Assembly (NCBI GenBank): GCA_039798705.1
Contig: JBDKFN010000086.1
Location: 1-5,956, forward strand
DNA from: CAIKLP01 sp039798705
GTDB lineage: Bacteria > Bacteroidota > Bacteroidia > Sphingobacteriales > Sphingobacteriaceae
Direction of reading: 5' to 3'
DNA: 5,956 nt
Of the stretch, positions 1 to 5,907 are shown piece after piece. Within the stretch, counting starts at the first letter, position 1, and the number at the start of each line of letters is the position of its first letter. Made by a program: the position numbers and the translations under genes. Under the pieces are notes generated by a model. It saw only the letters and a list, made by a program, of their open reading frames with translations. It did not search any database and was not told where the DNA came from.

Positions 1-64
1 TTGTGTGTAATTATCAATTTATTATTTTTTACAAAAGTAATAAAATCGCACTTAATTATATATG

Positions 65-84
65 CAAATTTAAGCTTAAATTTG
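65..84. promoter_or_regulatory. perfect 20-bp palindrome, candidate operator/promoter
   Basis: Two 10-bp arms, CAAATTTAAG and its exact reverse complement, meet with no loop (centre between 74 and 75). Each arm contains an exact match to the Bacteroidota -7 consensus TAnnTTTG: TAAATTTG at 77-84 on the plus strand and at 65-72 on the minus strand. No TTG (-33) element lies about 20 bp upstream on either strand. The site is 98 bp before the ATG chosen for the outer-membrane protein gene. It could be a binding site for a dimeric regulator, a two-way promoter core, or chance symmetry in AT-rich DNA. The palindrome is seen directly; the role is inferred. Confidence 0.4.
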
Positions 85-128
85 GTTAAAATTAGATTTT
101 ATAGCAGTAATGAACTAAAATGGATAAT

Positions 129-136
129 TATTTTTG
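129..136 (+). promoter_or_regulatory. possible -7 promoter element for the outer-membrane protein gene
   Basis: TATTTTTG is an exact TAnnTTTG match ending 46 bp before the ATG at 183. If it is used, transcription would begin near 142. That fits the 183 start and would exclude the in-frame ATG at 120. No TTG (-33) element is present at the usual distance, and such 8-mers arise by chance in AT-rich DNA, so this is weak. Confidence 0.25.
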
Positions 137-182
137 CCTTAAATTGACTAATGTTTCAGATGTGAATTATTTTAAGAAATTA

Positions 183-1736
183 ATGAGAAATATCATCATC
201 CTATTAATGCTAATAAACACAAGCGCTATGGCGCAGTTAGCGCCCTTGTACCACGGCATATCTCCAAGCAACACTTGGTATAACGACAGCGCACAATCGC
301 ACAGCGCTATGCAGCCTTATTTCGAAAAAGCATCAGCAAACAATTCAAAAAACAAATGGCTGAAGCGTGCTTTATTCGATGATGCATTTTTAACATTTAA
401 TTCGGAGCAAGCAAAAATAAACATCAATTACTTACCGACCTTTAGCATTGGAAAACAGTGGGGCAGCAGCGCATCAAAAGACAACCGTAATTTGTGGAAC
501 AACACCCGAGGCTTTCAAGTTAACGGTTCACTCAATGAAAACTTTTCTTTCGATTTGCAAATATTTGAAAACCAAACTTTGTTTCCATCGTATTTAGATT
601 CGGCTATTTCAACAAGAGGAGTAATTCTAGGTCAAGTATTTTCAAAAGGCAAAATACCAAACAGCAATGCATTCGACTACCAATATTCGGTAGCACACTT
701 AGCTTACCAAAGTGGAAACTTTTCATTTGTGCTGGGCAACGATAAATTATTTATTGGTGACGGTTACCGTTCGGTCATACTATCTGACGTAGCGGTGCCT
801 TATCCATATTTCAAAGCGACCTACGCTTCAAAGAAAATACAGTACTCTGCCATTTACATGCAGCACACCGATGCAACTGCGCCCATACTTTCAGAAGTAT
901 TGGGCTTACAAAAAAAATGGTCGGTGATGCATTACTTAGATTGGAACATTACTAAAAAATTAACCATTGGGTTATTTGATGCAGTAGTTTGGCAAGACGC
1001 CGACTCTAGCGGCAAGCGTGGCTTCGATGCCACTTATGCTAATCCCATTATATTTTTGCGCGCAGCAGAATACAATACCGCATCATCAGACAACGCCTTG
1101 GTGGGTATGAATGCGAAATACAAATTAAATGCGCACACTAAAATTTATGGGCAGCTGATGCTCGACGAATTAAAGGTATCGGAGTACACCGCTAACAAAG
1201 GCTGGTGGGCCAATAAATTTGCATTGCAATTGGGAATAAAATCTGATCAAGTGTTGGGTTATAAAAATACCTGTGGTTTTACTGAAATTAATTTAGCAAA
1301 ACCATACATGTATTCGCATCGCAATTCGCAACGCAGCTATTCGCATTTCAACGATGCCTTAGCACATCCACTGGGCGCGAATTTCATCGAGTCTGTTTCG
1401 CGCATCGAAAAACAAGTTAGAAATTTCAGAGGCTATTTACAAATTAATTATGCACGCTATGGTGCCGATTCTGCAACAGGAAATGTCGGCAACAATATTT
1501 TGCTTTCTTACAATACCCGCAACTCCGAATACGGAAATAAAATATTGCAAGGCGTAAATTCGAGTTTGCTATATGTAGATGCGAGACTCGCTTATGTAAT
1601 AAACCCGAAAGTAAATTTTTGTATCGAGCTGGCTTATGCTTACCGCAACCAACAAAGCGCAGGGCAAGTTAATAAAGCCAACCTATTTACATTGGCACTT
1701 AAAACTGGTTTCCGAAATTTATATTGGGATAGATAG
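183..1736 (+). CDS. predicted outer-membrane beta-barrel protein, Wzi/RemB-like
   Basis: This 517-residue protein has a clear Sec signal peptide: MRN, a run of Ile/Leu/Met, then A-M-A with probable cleavage after Ala17. The start at 183 is chosen because the longer in-frame reading from the ATG at 120 would bury this signal behind 21 polar residues. The mature part is rich in Tyr, Phe, Trp and Asn, with alternating hydrophobic strands to the end (for example residues near KLTIGLFDAVVW and VNFCIELAYAYR) and an aromatic C-terminus (NLYWDR), as in outer-membrane barrels. The segment GDGYRSVILSD followed by PYPYF (about residues 192-210) resembles Bacteroidota proteins annotated as Wzi-family capsule assembly proteins or gliding protein RemB. 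Length fits that group. A role in holding surface polysaccharide or in surface adhesion/motility is inference only; no capsule or gliding genes adjoin it. The gene ends 3 bp from the stop of convergent scpA, so no separate terminator fits between them. Confidence 0.7.
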   Translation: MRNIIILLMLINTSAMAQLAPLYHGISPSNTWYNDSAQSHSAMQPYFEKASANNSKNKWLKRALFDDAFLTFNSEQAKININYLPTFSIGKQWGSSASKDNRNLWNNTRGFQVNGSLNENFSFDLQIFENQTLFPSYLDSAISTRGVILGQVFSKGKIPNSNAFDYQYSVAHLAYQSGNFSFVLGNDKLFIGDGYRSVILSDVAVPYPYFKATYASKKIQYSAIYMQHTDATAPILSEVLGLQKKWSVMHYLDWNITKKLTIGLFDAVVWQDADSSGKRGFDATYANPIIFLRAAEYNTASSDNALVGMNAKYKLNAHTKIYGQLMLDELKVSEYTANKGWWANKFALQLGIKSDQVLGYKNTCGFTEINLAKPYMYSHRNSQRSYSHFNDALAHPLGANFIESVSRIEKQVRNFRGYLQINYARYGADSATGNVGNNILLSYNTRNSEYGNKILQGVNSSLLYVDARLAYVINPKVNFCIELAYAYRNQQSAGQVNKANLFTLALKTGFRNLYWDR

Positions 1737-1739
1737 CAA

Positions 1740-2531
1740 TTACGCTTCTTCGTCGTCGCCGTAGAATGCAGGCTCAGCGCCAGCTTCACGCCTCGATACC
1801 CAGAAATTATTGAAGCCTAAGCCAACTTGAATATCGATCATTTCTTGTTGCAACATTTCTAAAATAGCTAAGAAAGAATACACCAATTGTACGCGGTCTT
1901 TACTTTCTTTTAAAATGGTTTCGAAATTTAATTTATCGTTACTCAATAGTAAACGGCTCACATATATTTTCTGCTCTTCAATAGAATAAGGGTACTGAAC
2001 AACGGTATGTTTTACTTCTTCAGGTTTATTGTTAAACCTATTCCAAACTTTATGGTAAACGGTTAGCAAGCGGAATAAATCTAGCGTTTGCAATTCGTCT
2101 TCTTGACTTGCACTTTCGCGCACCAAATGAAAATCGGTACTGAAATTTCCTTTTCTAAATTGTTTGGTTCTTTCTTCTTGTAAATATTCTAAATCAAGCG
2201 AAGCTTCTTTGAAAAGTTTGTACTCCAATAATTTTTGAACCAAATCTTTACGCGGATCCACTTCGTTACCTTCGGCATCAATTTCTGGACGAGGCAACAA
2301 CATGCGCGCTTTAATTTGCATTAAACGTGCAGCCACTAAAATAAATTCACTGGCAAGTTCAATGTTTAGGGTAGTCATTTCTTCGATATAGCGAAGAAAT
2401 TCATTGGTAATTTGAGCAATTGGAATGTCGTAAATGTCTAACTCATCGCGCTCGATAAAAAAGAGCAACAAGTCAAATGGCCCTTCGAACTGAGGTAGTC
2501 TAATGGCAAACTTTTCTTTAATCCAATTCAT
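1740..2531 (-). CDS. scpA: segregation and condensation protein A (ScpA kleisin)
   Basis: ScpA is the kleisin subunit that bridges the two SMC heads and, with ScpB, forms the bacterial condensin needed for chromosome compaction and segregation. The 263-residue product shows the family hallmark FEGPFDLLL at residues 15-23, followed by ERDELDIYDIPIAQIT, the N-terminal region that contacts the SMC neck. The helix with LASEFILVAARLMQIKARMLLP follows. The C-terminal winged-helix region (FLAILEMLQQEM onward) that binds the SMC cap precedes a short acidic tail, GDDEEA. Length is normal for the family. The ATG at 2531 is chosen over a GTG two codons upstream at 2537, since the extra residues add nothing conserved. 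It is transcribed away from dxs and toward the outer-membrane protein gene. No scpB or smc is present here, and none is expected to be adjacent in this phylum. Confidence 0.93.
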   Translation of the reverse strand: MNWIKEKFAIRLPQFEGPFDLLLFFIERDELDIYDIPIAQITNEFLRYIEEMTTLNIELASEFILVAARLMQIKARMLLPRPEIDAEGNEVDPRKDLVQKLLEYKLFKEASLDLEYLQEERTKQFRKGNFSTDFHLVRESASQEDELQTLDLFRLLTVYHKVWNRFNNKPEEVKHTVVQYPYSIEEQKIYVSRLLLSNDKLNFETILKESKDRVQLVYSFLAILEMLQQEMIDIQVGLGFNNFWVSRREAGAEPAFYGDDEEA

Positions 2532-2642
2532 AATCACGAAAATAGTAATTTTTTTGATGCGCTGAAGGGAATTTTATTGGAATTTTAAAACAATTTGCCG
2601 TATTTTACCTTATTAGGCTAAATATTTGGCCAACAGACATAC
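2532..2642. promoter_or_regulatory. divergent promoter region between scpA and dxs
   Basis: These 111 bp must carry the start signals of both divergent genes. For dxs, TTG at 2595-2597 and AATATTTG at 2621-2628 (one mismatch to TAnnTTTG) are 23 bp apart, a weak candidate promoter that would give a very short leader. The putative -7 lies inside an imperfect 16-bp palindrome (2616-2631). A 9-bp direct repeat GGAATTTTA occurs at 2568-2576 and 2579-2587, with starts 11 bp apart. On the minus side only poor matches were found for scpA. No RNA structure or riboswitch is apparent. Confidence 0.35.
2616..2631. repeat. imperfect 16-bp palindrome upstream of dxs
   Basis: GGCTAAAT and ATTTGGCC form an inverted repeat with no spacer. 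All pairs match except one T/G, which would still wobble-pair in RNA. It ends 11 bp before the dxs ATG and covers the only candidate -7 element, so a bound protein would be placed to block dxs transcription. The symmetry is seen; the operator role is inference. Confidence 0.3.
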
Positions 2643-4526
2643 ATGAATTTATTACCCCATATCAATTTCCCTTCTGATTTACGCAAACTATCTGAATCTC
2701 AGTTAAAAGAGTTTTGTGATGAATTGCGTCAAACCATCATCGATCAAGTATCGGTTAACGGTGGTCATTTTGGAGCTAGCTTAGGGGTAGTAGAATTGAC
2801 GACTGCGCTACATTATGTATTCAATACCCCACAAGATCAACTGGTTTGGGATGTAGGGCACCAGGCTTATGGGCATAAAATATTGACCGGCCGTAAAGAA
2901 GTATTTCATACCAACAGAATATATAAAGGCATCAGCGGTTTTCCGAAACGTTCGGAAAGCGAGTACGATACTTTTGGCGTAGGACATTCTTCGACTTCTA
3001 TTTCAGCAGCATTGGGAATGGCAGTGGCATCGCAATACAAAGGCGATAAAAACCGCCACCACATTGCAGTAATAGGCGACGGCGCAATGACCGCAGGTAT
3101 GGCGTTTGAAGCCATGAACCATGCAGGTGTTTCGGGTGCTAATTTATTAGTGGTACTAAACGACAACTGCATGTCCATAGATCCAAATGTGGGCGCACTG
3201 AAAGAATATTTAACAGACATTACCACTTCGCATACTTATAATAAAGTACGAGAAGATATTTGGAAATTATTAGGCGGCATTAGCAAGTTTGGTCCAAATG
3301 CACAAGAAATTGTAAAGAAAGTAGAGAAGGGTTTGAAAGGGGCATTGCTGAAGCAAAGCAATTTATTTGAATCGCTGAAGTTCCGTTATTTTGGTCCAGT
3401 AGATGGCCACGACATTGATCATTTAGTAAAAGTCCTCGCAGATTTAAAAGACATACCAGGTCCGAAAATTTTACATTGCTTAACTGTAAAAGGTAAAGGC
3501 TTTGCACTGGCAGAGCAAGACCAAACGAAATGGCATGCGCCAGGCTTGTTCGATAAAATTACGGGAGAAATAAAAAAATCTGTTTCGACCACTCCGCAGC
3601 CACCAAAATACCAAGATGTTTTTGGAAATACCTTGTTGGAATTGGCGGAAGCAAATGAAAAAATTATGGGCGTAACGCCAGCCATGCCAAGTGGCTGTTC
3701 GTTAAACATCATGATGAAAGCCATGCCAGACAGGGCTTTCGACGTTGGCATTGCAGAGCAACATGCAGTAACTTTTTCGGCAGGTTTAGCAACGCAAGGC
3801 TTAATTCCTTTTTGTAATATTTATTCTTCATTCATGCAGCGTGCATACGATCAAGTATTGCACGACGTAGCTTTGCAAAATTTAAATGTGGTATTTTGTT
3901 TAGACCGCGCAGGTTTAGCAGGAGCAGATGGTCCAACACACCATGGTGCATATGACATTGCTTACATGCGTTGCATTCCAAAAATGACCATTGCCGCACC
4001 AATGAATGAACAAGAGTTGCGCAACTTAATGTACACCGCATCGCAAGACAACATGGGCGCCTTTACCATTCGCTACCCTAGAGGTAACGGCGTAATGGTA
4101 GATTGGAAAACACCATTTGAAAAATTACCAGTGGGTACCGGCAGAAAAATAAAAGATGGAGAAAAAGTAGCCATCTTAAGTTTAGGCCACCCAGGAAATT
4201 TTGCAGTAGCAGCATGCGAACAACTAGCAAAAGAAAATATATTTCCAGCACATTACGATTTACGTTTCGCTAAACCATTAGACGAAAAAATGTTGCGCGA
4301 AGTATTTGAAAAATATTCACACATCATTACTGTAGAAGACGGTTGCTTACAAGGCGGCGTTGGTTCTGCAATATTAGAATTCATGGCAGACCACCAACTG
4401 CATGCAATCGTGAAGCGTTTAGGCATTCCCGATCAATACATCGAACACGGCGAACAACCAGAACTCTGGAAAGAATGTGGTTACGACGCAGATGCAATCG
4501 CAGCAGCAGTTAGAGAAGTTTATTAA
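2643..4526 (+). CDS. dxs: 1-deoxy-D-xylulose-5-phosphate synthase
   Basis: DXS condenses pyruvate and glyceraldehyde 3-phosphate, with thiamine diphosphate (TPP) and Mg2+, to give DXP and CO2. This is the entry step of the MEP isoprenoid pathway; DXP also feeds pyridoxal phosphate and thiamine synthesis. The 627-residue length is typical for this cytosolic enzyme. Visible landmarks are GGHFGASLG with His42, GHQAYGHK (72-79), GHSSTSISAALG (114-125), the TPP/Mg motif GDGAMTAG (145-152) with its Asn in VLNDN (171-175), and YFGPVDGHD (249-257). The second half has IAEQHAV with the catalytic Glu372, QRAYDQVLHDV with Arg400, DRAGLAGADGPTHHGAYD (421-438, His433) and IRYPRGN with Arg480. All three transketolase-like domains (TPP-binding, pyrimidine-binding, C-terminal) are complete, with no frameshift. 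The ATG at 2643 matches the family N-terminus. The gene stands alone in its direction, and its stop overlaps the stop of the convergent toxin gene by 4 bp. Confidence 0.98.
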   Translation: MNLLPHINFPSDLRKLSESQLKEFCDELRQTIIDQVSVNGGHFGASLGVVELTTALHYVFNTPQDQLVWDVGHQAYGHKILTGRKEVFHTNRIYKGISGFPKRSESEYDTFGVGHSSTSISAALGMAVASQYKGDKNRHHIAVIGDGAMTAGMAFEAMNHAGVSGANLLVVLNDNCMSIDPNVGALKEYLTDITTSHTYNKVREDIWKLLGGISKFGPNAQEIVKKVEKGLKGALLKQSNLFESLKFRYFGPVDGHDIDHLVKVLADLKDIPGPKILHCLTVKGKGFALAEQDQTKWHAPGLFDKITGEIKKSVSTTPQPPKYQDVFGNTLLELAEANEKIMGVTPAMPSGCSLNIMMKAMPDRAFDVGIAEQHAVTFSAGLATQGLIPFCNIYSSFMQRAYDQVLHDVALQNLNVVFCLDRAGLAGADGPTHHGAYDIAYMRCIPKMTIAAPMNEQELRNLMYTASQDNMGAFTIRYPRGNGVMVDWKTPFEKLPVGTGRKIKDGEKVAILSLGHPGNFAVAACEQLAKENIFPAHYDLRFAKPLDEKMLREVFEKYSHIITVEDGCLQGGVGSAILEFMADHQLHAIVKRLGIPDQYIEHGEQPELWKECGYDADAIAAAVREVY

Positions 4527-4792
4527 TAATGGAATCTACAGCTCAAGATGTAACAAACCTGGGTGTTTCTGCTATCTCCACTGATTTTATAAACGAGTCG
4601 ATGCTCATCATTTATTCTTCTCGACCAATAACCTTTTAGGTTTTGTTTTAGTGGTTCTGGTTTTCCTATTCCGACAAAAGGTGTTTTAGCAATCGCATTG
4701 ATTAATTCTTTTATCTTTTCAACTTTACTAAAATCTTCTTTGATCCAAAACGATAAATCTTCCCAAGCGTTTAAAGAAAACTCTATTGTCAT
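4523..4792 (-). CDS. yoeB: YoeB/Txe-family mRNA interferase toxin
   Basis: YoeB toxins have a RelE-like fold and cut mRNA in the ribosomal A site when freed from the YefM antitoxin. The 89-residue product carries the family core TPFVGIGKPEPLKQNLKGYW followed by SRRINDEHRLVY, and ends CRFHY. The residues that are catalytic in E. coli YoeB are all present: Glu46, Arg65 and the terminal His88-Tyr89 (His83-Tyr84 in E. coli), so the enzyme should be active. The protein is 5 residues longer than the 84-residue E. coli toxin; the extra residues sit in the stretch KISGDSRNTQVCYILS before the last strand. The ATG at 4792 is 3 bp after the antitoxin stop, so the two genes are co-transcribed, antitoxin first. 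The end overlaps the end of dxs by 4 bp. G+C is low, about 33% over 4531-4800 by hand count. Confidence 0.95.
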   Translation of the reverse strand: MTIEFSLNAWEDLSFWIKEDFSKVEKIKELINAIAKTPFVGIGKPEPLKQNLKGYWSRRINDEHRLVYKISGDSRNTQVCYILSCRFHY

Positions 4793-4795
4793 GTT

Positions 4796-5065
4796 TTATT
4801 TTTTGAATTTTTTCTCGAATTCTTTATAAGAAACAGTTTCCTTATTTTCGATTTGATCTATTGCTGTTCGCAACCTATTTCGGTTAGCTTCTGTCGACAA
4901 CAAATAACTAGTTTCGGTAAGTGAATTATATTCTTTGATAGACATCAATACAACGGCATCATCTTCCTTATTTCTAGGAATGATAATTACTTCTGAAGAA
5001 TCACTGACCATATCTATAAAGTATTTGATTTTACTTCTGAGGGTGCTAATGGATACCGCTTTCAT
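4796..5065 (-). CDS. yefM: YefM/Phd-family antitoxin
   Basis: This is the antitoxin partner: it binds and neutralises the YoeB toxin through its C-terminus and represses its own operon through its N-terminal DNA-binding domain. The 89-residue product begins MKAVSISTLRSKIK, which matches the E. coli YefM N-terminus, including the conserved Arg10. It continues with DAVVLMSIKEYNSL and ETSYLLSTEANRNRLRTAID (residues about 36-70), the most conserved part of the family. The tail is Lys/Glu-rich and probably disordered when unbound. The start at 5065 is chosen over an in-frame ATG at 5098 and a TTG at 5137: the family alignment begins at MKAV, and the longer forms would translate the operator. It lies 92 bp downstream of comF and has its own promoter region. 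G+C is about 30% over 4801-5040, lower than in the flanking genes, which suggests acquisition as a cassette with the toxin. Confidence 0.94.
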   Translation of the reverse strand: MKAVSISTLRSKIKYFIDMVSDSSEVIIIPRNKEDDAVVLMSIKEYNSLTETSYLLSTEANRNRLRTAIDQIENKETVSYKEFEKKFKK

Positions 5066-5079
5066 GGGTTCAATTTTAA

Positions 5080-5109
5080 TGTACTCCCAAATGTACATAA
5101 TATTGTACG
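5080..5109 (-). promoter_or_regulatory. yefM-yoeB operator: three TGTAC sites at 12-bp spacing
   Basis: Read on the plus strand, the hexamers TGTACT (5080-5085), TGTACA (5092-5097) and TGTACG (5104-5109) start exactly 12 bp apart. The middle one extends to the 8-bp palindrome ATGTACAT (5091-5098). From the literature as I recall it, the E. coli yefM-yoeB operator uses TGTACA cores with a 12-bp centre-to-centre distance; there it has two cores, here there are three. CAAATGTA at 5088-5095 is, on the minus strand, TACATTTG, an exact TAnnTTTG -7 box, so a repressor bound to the middle site would cover the promoter. No -33 TTG lies at the usual distance. The sites lie 15 to 44 bp before the antitoxin ATG. 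Confidence 0.75.
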
Positions 5110-5157
5110 TTAATTCTCTGCTTTCTAAACTTTTCAATTAAATATTTCAATTTTGGG

Positions 5158-5853
5158 TTAAGCCTTAGCAATGGCACCGATAAAAAGTTCGTTGCTGCCT
5201 GCTTGATGTAATGCTTGAGCGGAACTAATGAGGGTAGCGCCAGTGGTAATGACATCGTCAATGATTAAAATATTTTGTCCTTTTACTTCGTCAGGTGAGG
5301 CGACGCTGAATACACATTCCATATTGTCGAAACGTTCAATTCTATTTTTCTTTGTTTGACTTTCGGTATTGATTTTACGCAATAATAATTTATTGGCAAC
5401 AGGAACTTTTAAAATACTCGCCATGCTATTGGCAATAACAGCCGATTGGTTATAACCTCGAAACTTAGCGCGTTCGGGATGCAAAGGAACAGGGATAATC
5501 ATATTGACTGCATCGAAGCGGCCACTGTGAACGAGTGCTTGTGCAAAAAGTTCACCAAGCATTTCACCAATTTCAAAACGTTGGTGATACTTAAGTTGAT
5601 GTAAGAGTACTTGTGTGCGGGCAGATTTATTGAAGAACAGTAAAGTGGCGGCGGCTTCTACTGGAACATTTCCCCAAAATAGTTTTTCGGTAGCATTGTC
5701 GGGGTCGTGAGACTCATTACTGAAAGGTAATAATGCGCGGCAATACACGCATAATACAGTTTCGTTTTCTAATAAATGTAAACCGCAGGCGCCACACAAT
5801 TTTGGGTAGAGCAGTTCGGTAAAGTGCTGTAGAGCTTGATATAGTTTTTTCAT
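5158..5853 (-). CDS. comF: ComF family phosphoribosyltransferase-like protein
   Basis: This 231-residue protein belongs to the ComF/GntX family, linked in naturally competent bacteria to processing of incoming single-stranded DNA; its biochemical role in Bacteroidota is not settled. The N-terminus has a zinc-finger pair, C20-x2-C23 and C35-x2-C38. The middle has the family signature PVPLHPERAKFRGYNQ, and near the C-terminus is the type I phosphoribosyltransferase PRPP loop ILIIDDVITTGATL with Asp199-Asp200. All parts are present and the length is normal. The ATG at 5853 gives the usual N-terminus (MKKLYQAL before LLYPKLCGACG). An in-frame TTG at 5901 would add 16 residues (HSCSCGRKTG...) not expected in the family. 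The gene follows rlmN in the same direction after 54 bp. Confidence 0.93.
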   Translation of the reverse strand: MKKLYQALQHFTELLYPKLCGACGLHLLENETVLCVYCRALLPFSNESHDPDNATEKLFWGNVPVEAAATLLFFNKSARTQVLLHQLKYHQRFEIGEMLGELFAQALVHSGRFDAVNMIIPVPLHPERAKFRGYNQSAVIANSMASILKVPVANKLLLRKINTESQTKKNRIERFDNMECVFSVASPDEVKGQNILIIDDVITTGATLISSAQALHQAGSNELFIGAIAKA

Positions 5854-5856
5854 GCC

Positions 5857-5887
5857 CAAAAGTAGCTTGCCGGTTTTGCGACCACAA
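5857..5887 (-). promoter_or_regulatory. candidate comF promoter (TTG-N20-TACTTTTG)
   Basis: On the minus strand, TTG (5887-5885) is followed after 20 bp by TACTTTTG (5864-5857), an exact TAnnTTTG. This is the best two-part match to the Bacteroidota consensus in the window. The -7 box ends only 3 bp before the comF ATG at 5853, so transcription from it would begin at or just inside the start codon and give a leaderless mRNA. Alternatively the match is chance and comF is read through from rlmN. Confidence 0.4.
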
Positions 5888-5907
5888 CTGCAAGAATGCA
5901 ACTTTTT

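Noticed and set aside
120..182. ATG at 120 as the start of the outer-membrane protein gene
   Set aside because: It would place 21 mostly polar residues before a clean signal peptide that begins at the ATG at 183; a possible -7 box at 129-136 also lies inside this stretch.
2906..4041. Several minus-strand open frames of 69-110 codons inside dxs
   Set aside because: They lie antisense to a fully conserved dxs reading frame, show no recognisable motifs and have no start context; they are shadows.
5066..5137. Longer antitoxin reading from an in-frame TTG (5137) or ATG (5098)
   Set aside because: The YefM family aligns from MKAV at 5065, and the longer forms would translate the TGTAC operator and the -7 box.
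4935..5141. Plus-strand open frame of 68 codons across the antitoxin and its promoter
   Set aside because: It is antisense to the conserved yefM frame and covers the operator; the Ile/Leu-rich product is what AT-rich antisense DNA yields.
5132..5152. Direct repeat TTTCAATT at 5132-5139 and 5145-5152 between comF and the antitoxin
   Set aside because: It is short, AT-rich and found only twice; there is no matching partner beyond the cassette to suggest an insertion target duplication.
5854..5901. TTG at 5901 as comF start, adding HSCSCGRKTG with extra cysteines
   Set aside because: The usual ComF N-terminus begins at the ATG at 5853, and the zinc-finger cysteines are already complete after it; the upstream stretch reads better as promoter and intergenic DNA.
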